Positions 29,587 to 37,541 of a DNA stretch of 64,000 bases are shown here, piece by piece (positions within the stretch are counted from its first letter, which is position 1; each line of letters starts with the position of its first letter). The stretch covers positions 376,327-440,326 of the forward strand of contig NZ_LMJF01000013.1 of NCBI RefSeq assembly GCF_001429785.1, written 5' to 3'. The DNA is from Lysobacter sp. Root916 (GTDB lineage: Bacteria; Pseudomonadota; Gammaproteobacteria; Xanthomonadales; Xanthomonadaceae). The notes beneath the pieces were generated by a model. It saw only the letters and a program-made list of their open reading frames with translations, made no database searches and was not told where the DNA came from. Both the position numbers and the translations under genes were made by a program.

Positions 29587-30531
29587 CTACAGATTCATCT
29601 CAATCAGCCAACCCATGAAGCCTTGATCAATGGTGAACTGCGCTACATCACCCGCCCCTAGCAACGTCACCTTGGGATCATCGCAGATCAGTGGTTTTCC
29701 ACTGGTGTGATAGACGAAGTACATGCGGTCGTAGTGGGTCATGCTCTTCAGCTTGGCCATGTACTCATCGAAGACCTTCTGCTTTGCTTCGGACTTCACT
29801 TGGACGAAGGCGCGCTCCTTATGGATCGGATGCTCAAGATCCAGATCTTTGGTCTTGATCTGCCCACCAATGGCTCCAATCCTTCGCCAGCCTCCAGCAT
29901 TGAACAGCATGTCGATGAGCGTCTCGAATTCAGCTGGCTGCAACTTCTGAATCAGCGGAACCGCAGCCGCAATCAGCTCTCTGTGTGCGGCCTCGGCACG
30001 CGTCACCTCCGGAGTCTGCACTGCGTTGATTCGAGCCAGGAGTCGGCGCTCGTCATGGACCCAGCACGACGTGCCTCGATAGCTGGACAGGCTTGAAATG
30101 GTGCCTGGCAAGGACGACTTGGCCAGCACCCTGCCGTTGATGTCTGCGTCACGCCAGCCACCCCTGACCTTACGGAACGTACTTGAGTCTTCTGGGTTGT
30201 CGGGGTCATTAACCTGCGGATTGCCTGGCGCAAGAAATCCCCAATGCAGCCTGTCGTCGATGAAGGTCACCCACAACGTCGTGCCGTCGTCCTCAAAGTA
30301 CTCGCGTACTTCACCCGCATAGCGGGTAGCCACGCCGGACTTTCGATCCTTGGCCCATGCAGCGGAAAACTCCTCCCACCGGCCTGCGAGCGCCAGCTCC
30401 ATCGAGTACGGGTCTGCCGTCTCGAAACCCATGCGCAGGATGCCACGCGCCGCACAATCGCTCTCCCATTCTCCGCCTTTCCCCAGCTTCACGTAGCGAA
30501 TCTTTTCGGCGGCGATGTGCTTCTTGGTCAC
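29587..30531 (-). CDS. Mrr-like restriction endonuclease-fold protein
   Basis: 314 residues. The C-terminal half starts LQPAEFETLIDMLFNAGGWRR and continues DLDLEHPIHKERAFVQVKSEAK, matching the D-...-Q/E-x-K core of Mrr-type PD-(D/E)xK nucleases. The N-terminal ~190 residues are unrecognised; by analogy they could recognise DNA or a modification. The GTG at 30531 is chosen because it follows GGAG with good spacing and because the open frame beyond it runs through a mobile-type repeat. No methylase is adjacent, which fits a modification-dependent or Type IV-like enzyme. Confidence 0.75.
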   Translation of the reverse strand: MTKKHIAAEKIRYVKLGKGGEWESDCAARGILRMGFETADPYSMELALAGRWEEFSAAWAKDRKSGVATRYAGEVREYFEDDGTTLWVTFIDDRLHWGFLAPGNPQVNDPDNPEDSSTFRKVRGGWRDADINGRVLAKSSLPGTISSLSSYRGTSCWVHDERRLLARINAVQTPEVTRAEAAHRELIAAAVPLIQKLQPAEFETLIDMLFNAGGWRRIGAIGGQIKTKDLDLEHPIHKERAFVQVKSEAKQKVFDEYMAKLKSMTHYDRMYFVYHTSGKPLICDDPKVTLLGAGDVAQFTIDQGFMGWLIEMNL

Positions 30532-30546
30532 TGCAGGCTCTCCAAA

Positions 30547-30600
30547 ACAGGGGTCCGAGATAATGGCCAGAGTGCACTTTTCCAGGACACTCCGCGAGAA
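30547..30600. repeat. GTCAGAGTG-type repeat, copy 3 (imperfect)
   Basis: ACAGGGGTCCGAG is followed by CAGAGTGCACTTTTCCAGG (30568-30586), which copy 2 shares with one mismatch. The right arm is not clearly preserved. It lies upstream of the Mrr-like gene start and closes the island on its right side. Confidence 0.65.
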
Positions 30601-30686
30601 CTCGCCGTGCCCCTCCTTTAGTTCGCAACCAGGTTCGGTTATACGTCTGCGCTCGCTTCCACCCGGCCCACAGAGATCCCGCATCG

Positions 30687-31871
30687 ATGAAAATCGCCAT
30701 CAACGGCGCCGGCATTGCCGGTACGGCGCTCGCCTACTGGCTGAGTAAGCTGGGCCACGAGGTGTTGCTGGTCGAGCGGGCGCCTGCGCTGCGCACCGGC
30801 GGGTTCGTGGTCAACCTGTGGGGCATCGGCTACGACGCGCTGGAAAAGATGGGCCTGCTGCCGACGTTACTGGAGTTGCAGCACCACTCCGACGAGCTGC
30901 GCATGGTGGACCGGTCGGGGCGCACGCGGGGCGGCTATCTCTCCAGCGTGTTGTTGAAGCTCGCCAAGGGGCGCATGGCCACGTTGGCCCGATACGACAT
31001 TGCCGCGACCATCTATGGTGCGCTGGAGGGCCGGGTGGAGATGCTGTTCGGCGACAGCGTGACCGCTGTCGACGATGACGGGGCGCGGGTGCGTGTCGGG
31101 TTCGAGCAGGCGGCGCCGCGGGAGGTCGATCTGGTGATAGGCGCGGACGGTCTGCACTCGCGCGTGCGCCAGCTGGTCTTCGGGCCTGACGACAGGTTCG
31201 AGTACCCGATGGGCTGCCATGTCGCTTCGTTCGAGGTCGCCGGCTACCGACCCCGCAGCGGGAACACCTACGTGGCGTACACCGCGCCCGGCCGGTACGT
31301 GGCCCGGTTCCCGCTGCGCGACGATCGCATGCTGTTCTTCGTATTGCTGCGGGACGAGCACTTGCCGGGGCGTGCTCCGACCAACGCTGTCGAGCGCAAG
31401 GCGGCGTTGACCGGTGCGCTCACCGGCATCGGCTGGGAATCGGATGCCATCGTCACGGCGCTGGAGCGAGCGGACGACGTCTACTTCGACAGCATCAGCC
31501 AGATCCGCATGGACGCCTGGGCCGAAGGCCGGGTGGCCTTGATCGGCGACGCCGCGGCCTGCCCGTCCCTGATCGCGGGCGAGGGGGCAGGCTTCGCGCT
31601 GGCGCAGGCCTACGTGTTGGCGGGCGACCTGCATCGGCACAGCGGCGACACCGCTGCGGCCATCGCGCAGTACCAGGCGCGCCTGATGGCGGTCGTCGCG
31701 CGCAAGCAGAAGCTCGCGGAAAGCCTGGCAGCCTCGTTCGTCCCCAGAACGGCACTGGGCGTGCGCGCTCGCGACTACGCCACGCTGCTGATGCGCCTCC
31801 CGGTCTTCCCGAAGATCCTGATGGGGCGCTACTTCCACGATGAGTTTGCATTGCCGGAGTACGGGATCTGA
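30687..31871 (+). CDS. FAD-dependent monooxygenase, TetX/PHBH-like
   Basis: 394 residues. Rossmann motif INGAGIAGTALAYWLSKLGH near the N-terminus with the ribose-binding acid in LLVERAP. Middle motif VIGADGLHSRVR; FAD/ring motif RVALIGDAAACPSLIAGEGA; late helices. These are the three class A flavoprotein monooxygenase fingerprints. Such enzymes hydroxylate aromatic or polycyclic compounds, including antibiotics. Substrate unknown. First gene to the right of the defence island, with core-like GC. Confidence 0.88.
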   Translation: MKIAINGAGIAGTALAYWLSKLGHEVLLVERAPALRTGGFVVNLWGIGYDALEKMGLLPTLLELQHHSDELRMVDRSGRTRGGYLSSVLLKLAKGRMATLARYDIAATIYGALEGRVEMLFGDSVTAVDDDGARVRVGFEQAAPREVDLVIGADGLHSRVRQLVFGPDDRFEYPMGCHVASFEVAGYRPRSGNTYVAYTAPGRYVARFPLRDDRMLFFVLLRDEHLPGRAPTNAVERKAALTGALTGIGWESDAIVTALERADDVYFDSISQIRMDAWAEGRVALIGDAAACPSLIAGEGAGFALAQAYVLAGDLHRHSGDTAAAIAQYQARLMAVVARKQKLAESLAASFVPRTALGVRARDYATLLMRLPVFPKILMGRYFHDEFALPEYGI

Positions 31872-31907
31872 CGCCCAGCGGCGACTGCCCATCGCGGCCG
31901 CGTGCCG

Positions 31908-32243
31908 CTAGGCATCGCCCTTACGCAGCGGCGCCAGGAAATCCGCCACCGGTTCCAGGATCACCTCGGGCAGACTCTCGGCGATGCACGCGCGCATCCG
32001 CGCCCAGGCCTCCACATCCACCGATTCACGCGCCAGCCCTTCGGCCCTCGCCGCCGCCGACGGCCACTGCGTGTAGCTGTACCAAAGATCGTCCGGCCCG
32101 CGATGCAGGCGCGAACCGAGCGAGCCGCGTTCGGCCCGCAGCAGTTGCGTCACCCGCGACCAGGCCTCGACGAAGGTCTGCTCGGTCCCGGGGTGCAGGC
32201 GCCAACGGTAGATGGCGCAGAAGGCGGGGTTGTCGTTGCTCAT
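31908..32243 (-). CDS. Antibiotic biosynthesis monooxygenase-fold (ABM) protein
   Basis: 111 residues. FCAIYRWRLHPGTEQTFVEAW followed by GSLGSRLHRGPDDLWYSYTQWPS gives the ferredoxin-like ABM pattern of small dimeric monooxygenases and stress proteins. No catalytic residue can be assigned. Converges with the FAD monooxygenase gene; a functional link is possible but not shown. Confidence 0.75.
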   Translation of the reverse strand: MSNDNPAFCAIYRWRLHPGTEQTFVEAWSRVTQLLRAERGSLGSRLHRGPDDLWYSYTQWPSAAARAEGLARESVDVEAWARMRACIAESLPEVILEPVADFLAPLRKGDA

Positions 32244-32429
32244 GCGTTGACTCCACGACGGTTGGTCGGCGGCAGGGGGTGCCTGCCCAAAGCCCATGAG
32301 CGAAAGGTAGCCGGAACGGGGGGCGGCGTCATTGTCCTCCGCGCCCCGGGCGGGAGCCATCGACTGTCTTGCCCCTGTCATGGGATTGGCATCGAATCGC
32401 CGGAACCGCTCAAGCGCCGCGAGACCGCC

Positions 32430-33104
32430 ATGGATTCATTCCGCATTCGAATCGCGCGACGGGCACCGAAAGCGCCTCGTGGGATGGCCCGGAGCCTTGC
32501 GTGCCTGCTCTTACTGCCCGGCGTGAGCTGGTTGGCCGGCGAGGCGCGGGCACAGCAATGGCAGCTGACCAAGGAGAAGGACGGCATCCGCATAGAGAGC
32601 CGGCGTATTCCGGGGGCACGCTTCGAAGAGCTGCGTATCAGCACCTTGTTGAAGGCGTCGCCGGAGGCCATCGCGGACTACCTGTTCGGGAAGTACCTGG
32701 ACGAGAAGAACAAGAACATCCGCCGCAGCTTCGTCCAGCGCGGGCGGGACGTGACCGTGTGGTCGGACGTGCTGAGCACGCCGGTCACCAGCGAACGCTG
32801 CTACTCCATGCGTTTCGAACGGCACGCGCCGGGCAATGGCGAGATCCGGGTGAAGTTCGTATCCCTGGACTACGTAGGCAAGAAGCCATCGGCCGACTGC
32901 ATCGCGCTGCGCTCGCGTGGCGAGTGGGTCATGACGCCCACGGGCGCGGGGACGCGCCTGACCTACGTGTCGCTGACTGACTTCGGCGGCAGGGTTCCGG
33001 CGATGCTGGCGGAACGCTCGTTGTCGTCGGCGGCCGTGTCCAGCCTGCGCAAGGTGGTGGCCGGATCCTCGGGGTTGGCGCTGCCCAAGGGGTTCGACGA
33101 CTGA
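32430..33104 (+). CDS. Exported START-like domain protein
   Basis: 224 residues, or 206 if ATG 32484 is used. A signal peptide lies at MARSLACLLLLPGVSWLAGEARA. The mature part looks like a START/Bet v1-type lipid-binding fold (WQLTKEKDGIRIESRRIPG; ITSERCYSMRFE; GTRLTYVSLTDFGGRVPAML), similar in layout to other bacterial exported START proteins. It likely binds a hydrophobic ligand in the periplasm. Convergent with the DnaK-SBD lipoprotein gene 6 bp beyond its stop. Confidence 0.75.
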   Translation: MDSFRIRIARRAPKAPRGMARSLACLLLLPGVSWLAGEARAQQWQLTKEKDGIRIESRRIPGARFEELRISTLLKASPEAIADYLFGKYLDEKNKNIRRSFVQRGRDVTVWSDVLSTPVTSERCYSMRFERHAPGNGEIRVKFVSLDYVGKKPSADCIALRSRGEWVMTPTGAGTRLTYVSLTDFGGRVPAMLAERSLSSAAVSSLRKVVAGSSGLALPKGFDD

Positions 33105-33110
33105 TTGACC

Positions 33111-33548
33111 CTACTCGATCCGAGTAATGGACAGCCGGGAGCTATCCTTGATATCCGTTGCCGAGAGCGTGAACCCGCCGGCATCGACCTCGAACTTCAC
33201 GGCGATTGCAGGCTCTCCACGTCGCGCTGGTGCAAAGCCCGTAATCTGAAATTCCCCCAAAGATCGAGCTGTTTTGACCATACGGGTATTGCCACGATAG
33301 AGGCGCACGAGGATCTGGCTCTGGCCATCCTCCGCCGTGCTGAAGGTTTCGGATCGCGAGCAGGGAATCTCGCAGCCCTTGGTCAGCAACGGCGTAAATA
33401 CTCCGCCGAGCGTCTCGACGCCCACGGACTCTCGGAGGATCTTGCCCTCCACCAACATAGCCGAGGCCGGCTCCACGAGAATCGACGCACTCTCGGTGTG
33501 GAGACAGCCGGAAAGGCACAAAGCCAGCAGACCGATCGCGTACTTCAC
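33111..33548 (-). CDS. Lipoprotein consisting of a free-standing DnaK substrate-binding domain
   Basis: 145 residues. Lipoprotein signal with lipobox LSGC (MKYAIGLLALCLSGC). From about residue 40 it follows the beta-sandwich peptide-binding domain of DnaK step by step: ESVGVETLGGVFTPLLTKG, IPCSRSETFSTAEDGQS, the arch segment, ARSLGEFQITGFAPARRG, AIAVKFEVDAGGFTLSATD. It stops where the helical lid would begin. There is no ATPase domain. GTG at 33548 is chosen because AGGAGG precedes it at ideal spacing; ATG six codons upstream lacks this. Two extra cysteines (CEIPC) could pair outside the cytosol. An outer- or inner-membrane-bound peptide binder or holdase is an inference. Confidence 0.85.
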   Translation of the reverse strand: MKYAIGLLALCLSGCLHTESASILVEPASAMLVEGKILRESVGVETLGGVFTPLLTKGCEIPCSRSETFSTAEDGQSQILVRLYRGNTRMVKTARSLGEFQITGFAPARRGEPAIAVKFEVDAGGFTLSATDIKDSSRLSITRIE

Positions 33549-33647
33549 TATCGCCTCCTGGAACATGAATTGACCGAGGCGCGAAGCTGCATCGACTCGA
33601 ATGACCGGTTAGACGGATCGGATTTACTGATTGCACTAGGCATCGGA

Positions 33648-34214
33648 TCAATCCGCAAGCTCGAACCACCCTTCCGCCCGCTGCCGACCCCGCCTCCACC
33701 CTTCCCTGCACGGCTTACGCTGCATCGACGTAGGGTCGGCAATGTAGCGACGGACCGTGTGTTTGACCGGAAAGCCGCCGCCCCAGAAGAAGTCCACCAC
33801 TAAGCCGCAGGTCTCGTTCTGAGTAATGTGCACCCCGTAGGTCAGGTCCGCATACGCTGCTGGGGGAGGCAGCACGGTCACCGTCTCGCCAGGCACCGCC
33901 AAAGTCGAGGCCCAGGCGGCCGCAGCCTGGTAGCGCGGCAAGTCGCGCTGGAATTGCCAGTCGCGGATCGCATGCCCGAGTTCGATGCCGATCGGTACAA
34001 CCGCCAGCACCGCCGCCGGAACGATGGCTGCCCTCAGGCGCCGACCCTTCTCGCGCGTCAGTGCCCATCCCAGACAGATCAAGAACAGAAGACCGGCCAC
34101 AAGGAAGGCGCCCATGGCCAGCAGCTGTTTCAGCATCGTCGGCCGCGCCGCAAACGCCGCGATGCTGCACATGCTCGCCAGCGACAGCACCCACACAGCT
34201 TTCGGGTACTTCAT
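33648..34214 (-). CDS. Two-helix membrane protein, hypothetical
   Basis: 188 residues. Helices at SLASMCSIAAFAA, LLAMGAFLVAGLLFLICLGWAL and IVPAAVLAVVPIGIELGHAI, then a periplasmic-type domain ending basic (RRGRQRAEGWFELAD) with ITQNETCGLVVDFFWGG. ATG follows GGAG. It lies 22 bp after the lipoprotein gene upstream and 99 bp before the DnaK-SBD lipoprotein gene, all on one strand. Family not recognised. Confidence 0.6.
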   Translation of the reverse strand: MKYPKAVWVLSLASMCSIAAFAARPTMLKQLLAMGAFLVAGLLFLICLGWALTREKGRRLRAAIVPAAVLAVVPIGIELGHAIRDWQFQRDLPRYQAAAAWASTLAVPGETVTVLPPPAAYADLTYGVHITQNETCGLVVDFFWGGGFPVKHTVRRYIADPTSMQRKPCREGWRRGRQRAEGWFELAD

Positions 34215-34236
34215 CGGCTCTCCAAGGTTGGGCCAG

Positions 34237-34764
34237 CTACTTGACCCTAAGGGTGATCTGGAGGAAGTCCACCCGGTCATCCTTGGAATTGTCCATGAAG
34301 TACTCCATATCGACGGAGAGGTTGTCGGCTGCCAACTGGGGACTGTAGAACGAAGTCTTGCCCGACCAGGACTCAACACCCGTGTTTCCGACGGGACCCG
34401 CGATTCGTTGGCCCTGCAGGCAACTTAGGGCCCTATTGATGTTTACCTCCATAAACTCGGTGGACGCATACTCCATCGCCCAACTGCAGAATCTTCGCGC
34501 GGCATCGTCGTCGCTGTGTTCGCAAGTCTTGTAATGGTCGACCATCCAGGTGCCGCCGCGGCTTAGCCTGACGGTACTGACGCTGTTCGCGGCGACGGCG
34601 CTTGCCCAGGCGTCCAGTTGCTCGCACATCGCGGGGTCGTTGAGCCGCGGCGTGGAAGCGCACGATGCCAGCCCCATCGCCAGTATCGCTATCGCCACCC
34701 TGCATGACTGGGGTCGACCGGGATCTGGCAACGGACGTCGGCATGCGGTCAGATTTGCGGTCAT
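34237..34764 (-). CDS. Lipoprotein, hypothetical
   Basis: 175 residues. Signal with lipobox ASC after VAIAILAMGLASC. The mature part has several cysteines (MCEQLD, KTCEHSD, RFCSWAM, LSCLQG) that may form two disulfides. A C-terminal beta-rich segment is FLQITLRVK. The first ~60 residues resemble no known lipoprotein. ATG 34764 follows AGGAGA and overlaps the stop of a 39-codon upstream frame. Confidence 0.6.
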   Translation of the reverse strand: MTANLTACRRPLPDPGRPQSCRVAIAILAMGLASCASTPRLNDPAMCEQLDAWASAVAANSVSTVRLSRGGTWMVDHYKTCEHSDDDAARRFCSWAMEYASTEFMEVNINRALSCLQGQRIAGPVGNTGVESWSGKTSFYSPQLAADNLSVDMEYFMDNSKDDRVDFLQITLRVK

Positions 34765-34880
34765 CGGCCATCTCCTAAGCTGTCGCGAAACAACAGGCAT
34801 GCCAGGGCCTGGCGGTCTGGACGGCGCATGTTCGCGCGGTCGGCCCAGCCGAAATAGATCTCGACGCTGTGGATACGCAT
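34761..34880 (-). CDS. Possible small protein (39 residues), coupled to the lipoprotein
   Basis: ATG at 34880 is preceded by AAGGGGGA at good spacing. The frame reads MRIHSVEIYFGWADRANMRR and ends LLFRDSLGDGR, and its stop overlaps the lipoprotein start (ATGA). It may be a real small protein or a leader that controls translation of the next gene. No known family; too short to judge from composition. Confidence 0.4.
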   Translation of the reverse strand: MRIHSVEIYFGWADRANMRRPDRQALACLLFRDSLGDGR

Positions 34881-35101
34881 CCGTCCCCCTTGGATAGCCG
34901 TCGGACGATTGTCGGACCTACCTCCGCGACCGGGCAAGCGATTCCGCCGCTCCGCCTTGGGGACAATGCGCTGAACCGGTGGGCTTCAAGCAAGGAAACT
35001 CTTCGTCTATCGGGCAAGCTAATGGTCGCGATGGTGTCCAGGTGGCGCGCGCAGCGATGCCGCCACGATCGCCGGGACGCTTCACCACTATGGGAGATAG
35101 G

Positions 35102-36550
35102 ATGACCTTCAGGCGCACCCTGACGATGCTGCTCGCGCTGGCCTTGCTGTTGCCGGGCGCGGCCTTCGCGGACGAGGCGTTGTCCGCCGCGCTGACCCGG
35201 CAGATGGAGGTCAATCGACAGCGCTACGGCATCGCCGGGCAGGCCCTGCTGGTCGCGCACAATGGGGAAGTGTTGTTCCGCGGAGCGGATGGCGAGGCCG
35301 ATGCGGCGCGCCATGAGCGGGTCACGGCCGATCACGTGTTCGCCGCCTACTCGCTGAGCAAGTTGTTCGTCAGCATTTTGATCATGCAGTTGGTCGAGCA
35401 GGGCCAGGTGGACTTGGACAGGCCCGCCAGCGCCTACGTACCCGGCCTGCCGAAAGCTTGGCAGACCATTCGCGTGCGCGAGTTTCTGGACCACACCTCT
35501 GGCGTACCGGAGTACTTCGCTCAACGGCAGGACGGGGCGGCCTCAACTGCCATGGCGTTTCCCAAAGATTTGCCGGCGGTGTTCGCGTCGCTGGCCGATA
35601 CGCCCCTGCAGTTCGCCACCGGCACCGACACGCGCTACACGCAGAGCAACTTTCTGGTGCTGACCGCGCTGCTGGAGGCCCATTACGGTAAGCCGTACGC
35701 GCAGATCGCCGATGAGCGCATCGTGCGCAAGCTGCAGCTGGGGCATACCTGGCTGGGCCCGGCTACGCTGCCCAAGCAAGGCGTGGTGCGCAGCTACGTC
35801 GGCAAGGATGGGCGCCTGGTACCGGAGCAGGATATCGACTGGCCGGACTATGCCCACGGCCACGCCGGGCTGTACCTCACGTTGGACGATCTTGGCCGGT
35901 TCTTGAAAGCGGTGACCTCGGGCGAACTGGTGGGCAAAGCCACGCTGCGCCGGCTCTGGCAGCCGCGCACGCTGGCCAACGGGCGACTCGGCGGGTTCGC
36001 GGCCGGGTGGGAGTACGGCGAGAGCGGCACCTATCGACAGGTCGGACACGACGGCGGCACGCGCGTGCGGGTGCGCGTGCTGTTTCAGGGCTCGCTGGAC
36101 GGCGATGTTTACGTATTCGCCTACCTGACCAACGGCAGCGCCAAGAACGTCTGGTCGCGCGTGCTGGTGGGCAGCGCTATGGCCGTGGCGGCGCCCGATC
36201 GATTCCCGGTGGAAACATTGTTTGAAGCCTTGGTTGGCTACGCGTTGCAGGCGCCTGCGAAAGGCGATGCATCGGCGCAGGCTGGATCGATACGCGCGAA
36301 TCGCGGTCTTAGCGATGCCGACCTGGAGCGCACCGTCAACGCGACCGGCTACGCCATCCGGGAGAACCTTGGCGTCGAACCTGCGCTACGCGTGTTCGAA
36401 CTGAACACTGTGTTCTTCCCGGACTCGTCCAATGCCTGGGACAGCCTGGCCGAAGCGCATGCGGCCCAGGGCAACCAGGACAAGGCGAAAGCGCTGTACG
36501 AAAAGGCGCGTCGGCTCGCGGAACGGGCAAAGGCGGGCAAAAAGCGATGA
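35102..36550 (+). CDS. Exported serine hydrolase (class C beta-lactamase fold)
   Basis: 482 residues. Signal peptide LLALALLLPGAAFA; ATG 35102 follows GGGAGATAGG. Catalytic motifs: SxxK as SLSK in FAAYSLSKLF, the Tyr site in YTQSNFLVLTALL, and HDGGT near the C-terminal end of the domain. After about residue 395 comes a TPR-like helical tail (FPDSSNAWDSLAEAHAAQGN then KAKALYEKARRLAE). This layout is common in beta-lactamase-related D-aminopeptidases and esterases; substrate unknown. Divergent from the lipoprotein/SBD operon. Confidence 0.85.
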   Translation: MTFRRTLTMLLALALLLPGAAFADEALSAALTRQMEVNRQRYGIAGQALLVAHNGEVLFRGADGEADAARHERVTADHVFAAYSLSKLFVSILIMQLVEQGQVDLDRPASAYVPGLPKAWQTIRVREFLDHTSGVPEYFAQRQDGAASTAMAFPKDLPAVFASLADTPLQFATGTDTRYTQSNFLVLTALLEAHYGKPYAQIADERIVRKLQLGHTWLGPATLPKQGVVRSYVGKDGRLVPEQDIDWPDYAHGHAGLYLTLDDLGRFLKAVTSGELVGKATLRRLWQPRTLANGRLGGFAAGWEYGESGTYRQVGHDGGTRVRVRVLFQGSLDGDVYVFAYLTNGSAKNVWSRVLVGSAMAVAAPDRFPVETLFEALVGYALQAPAKGDASAQAGSIRANRGLSDADLERTVNATGYAIRENLGVEPALRVFELNTVFFPDSSNAWDSLAEAHAAQGNQDKAKALYEKARRLAERAKAGKKR

Positions 36551-36551
36551 A

Positions 36552-36711
36552 TCACGACACCGCCCAATTGAACTAGCGCCCACAGGACACGATGGACCGT
36601 GGAATTCTCTGCGCCAACAGCGATCGTTGCCAAGACGGATAGAACCAAGTAGCCCAGCACGAATACGGCGACGCCTTAACCAATGGCTTTGGGGTCGAAT
36701 GGGTGTGCCAT
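36552..36711 (-). pseudogene. Possible remnant of a small membrane protein gene
   Basis: An ATG at 36711 opens MAHPFDPKAIG and then meets a TAA. In the same frame the sequence continues as membrane helices (FVLGYLVLSVLATIAVGA and LWALVQLGGVVIH) before running into the 3' end of the convergent hydrolase gene. One nonsense change would explain this. A shorter gene starting after the stop is the alternative. Confidence 0.25.
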
Positions 36712-36741
36712 GGCAGTCCCCGGCTAGCGCATGCGCCAGAA

Positions 36742-37071
36742 CTAAAATTGCTGCACATACTGATACCAGCATGCGATTGCTGCCAGCACGGATATCGCCA
36801 CGGGTATCGAAGCGCTGCGAAGCGCCGATGCACCGTGCACTCCGACCGCGACACCCAGTTGCCAGCAGTGCAGCCCCCAGATGGCTGTAACACCAGCGCT
36901 GGCTGCGGGAAACGCATGCCCCACCGGATGTGAGCCCCATAGTTGATAGGACGAGCAGACCCAGAGGCTAACCAAGCCGTACATGGAAGCGGCAAGAAGG
37001 TTCGCTTTGTGCAGCGTGGCTAGCGTCGGCATTTGTTTTCTATCGGACCTGCTGTTGATCAATGCTGCCAC
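36742..37071 (-). CDS. Small membrane protein, hypothetical
   Basis: 109 residues with 3-4 hydrophobic helices: ANLLAASMYGLVSLWVCSSY, FPAASAGVTAIWGLHCWQLG and SIPVAISVLAAIACWYQYV. Start is GTG 37071 just after GGAGAA, or ATG 37032. No known family; lower codon bias than core genes makes it uncertain. Confidence 0.45.
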   Translation of the reverse strand: MAALINSRSDRKQMPTLATLHKANLLAASMYGLVSLWVCSSYQLWGSHPVGHAFPAASAGVTAIWGLHCWQLGVAVGVHGASALRSASIPVAISVLAAIACWYQYVQQF

Positions 37072-37125
37072 TTCTCCAACCCCAGCGCTGGCACGCCTTT
37101 CTCAGAGTGGGATAACTAATCGCGC

Positions 37126-37539
37126 TCAATCATCTGATGGCGAATAGATGTCCAGGTCGAGCTCGATGCCCCGCTCACCCAGCGCCAGCAGAATCCTAGG
37201 TGCGATCGAGACGCCATCGTTGCCGTTGGCCATGAACCAGCCACAGAACAAGTCGACGCTGTAACGCTCGGAGAGTTCGCGCCAGACGGCGAGGTCGGGC
37301 GTCAGCTGCGCCAGCAGTTCATAGACTTGGGCGTTCAGATCTTCGGGCTCGGCAACCTTGGCGGACAGGTTCCATATCCCGAACTTGAATATCCGCTCGC
37401 GGCCCGATGCAAAAACACGCCGGTCGCCCTTGGTGTGCGAATAGGTGGGCGACGCGCCCAACAAGGCCGTGATCTCCTCCGACAGTAAGTCGTCGCCGGA
37501 TACGCGCAGGGTCGCCACCGACCGTTCGAGTACTCCCAT
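37126..37539 (-). CDS. DUF4279 protein
   Basis: 137 residues. The DUF4279 pattern is clear: ATLRVSGDDLLSEEITALLG, GASPTYSHTKGDRRV, FGIWNLSAK, and FCGWFMANGNDGVSI. These small proteins are often found beside toxin or immunity genes, but their function is unsettled. Starts 2 bp after the stop of the membrane protein gene at 37542, so probably one transcript. Confidence 0.85.
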   Translation of the reverse strand: MGVLERSVATLRVSGDDLLSEEITALLGASPTYSHTKGDRRVFASGRERIFKFGIWNLSAKVAEPEDLNAQVYELLAQLTPDLAVWRELSERYSVDLFCGWFMANGNDGVSIAPRILLALGERGIELDLDIYSPSDD

Positions 37540-37541
37540 CC

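Noticed and set aside
30532-30684. N-terminal extension of the Mrr-like protein
   Set aside because: The extension translates through a mobile-type repeat and the GTG at 30531 has a proper ribosome-binding site.
34881-35524. Open - strand frame over the serine hydrolase start
   Set aside because: Antisense to a well-supported hydrolase gene with signal peptide and catalytic motifs; composition is that of a shadow.
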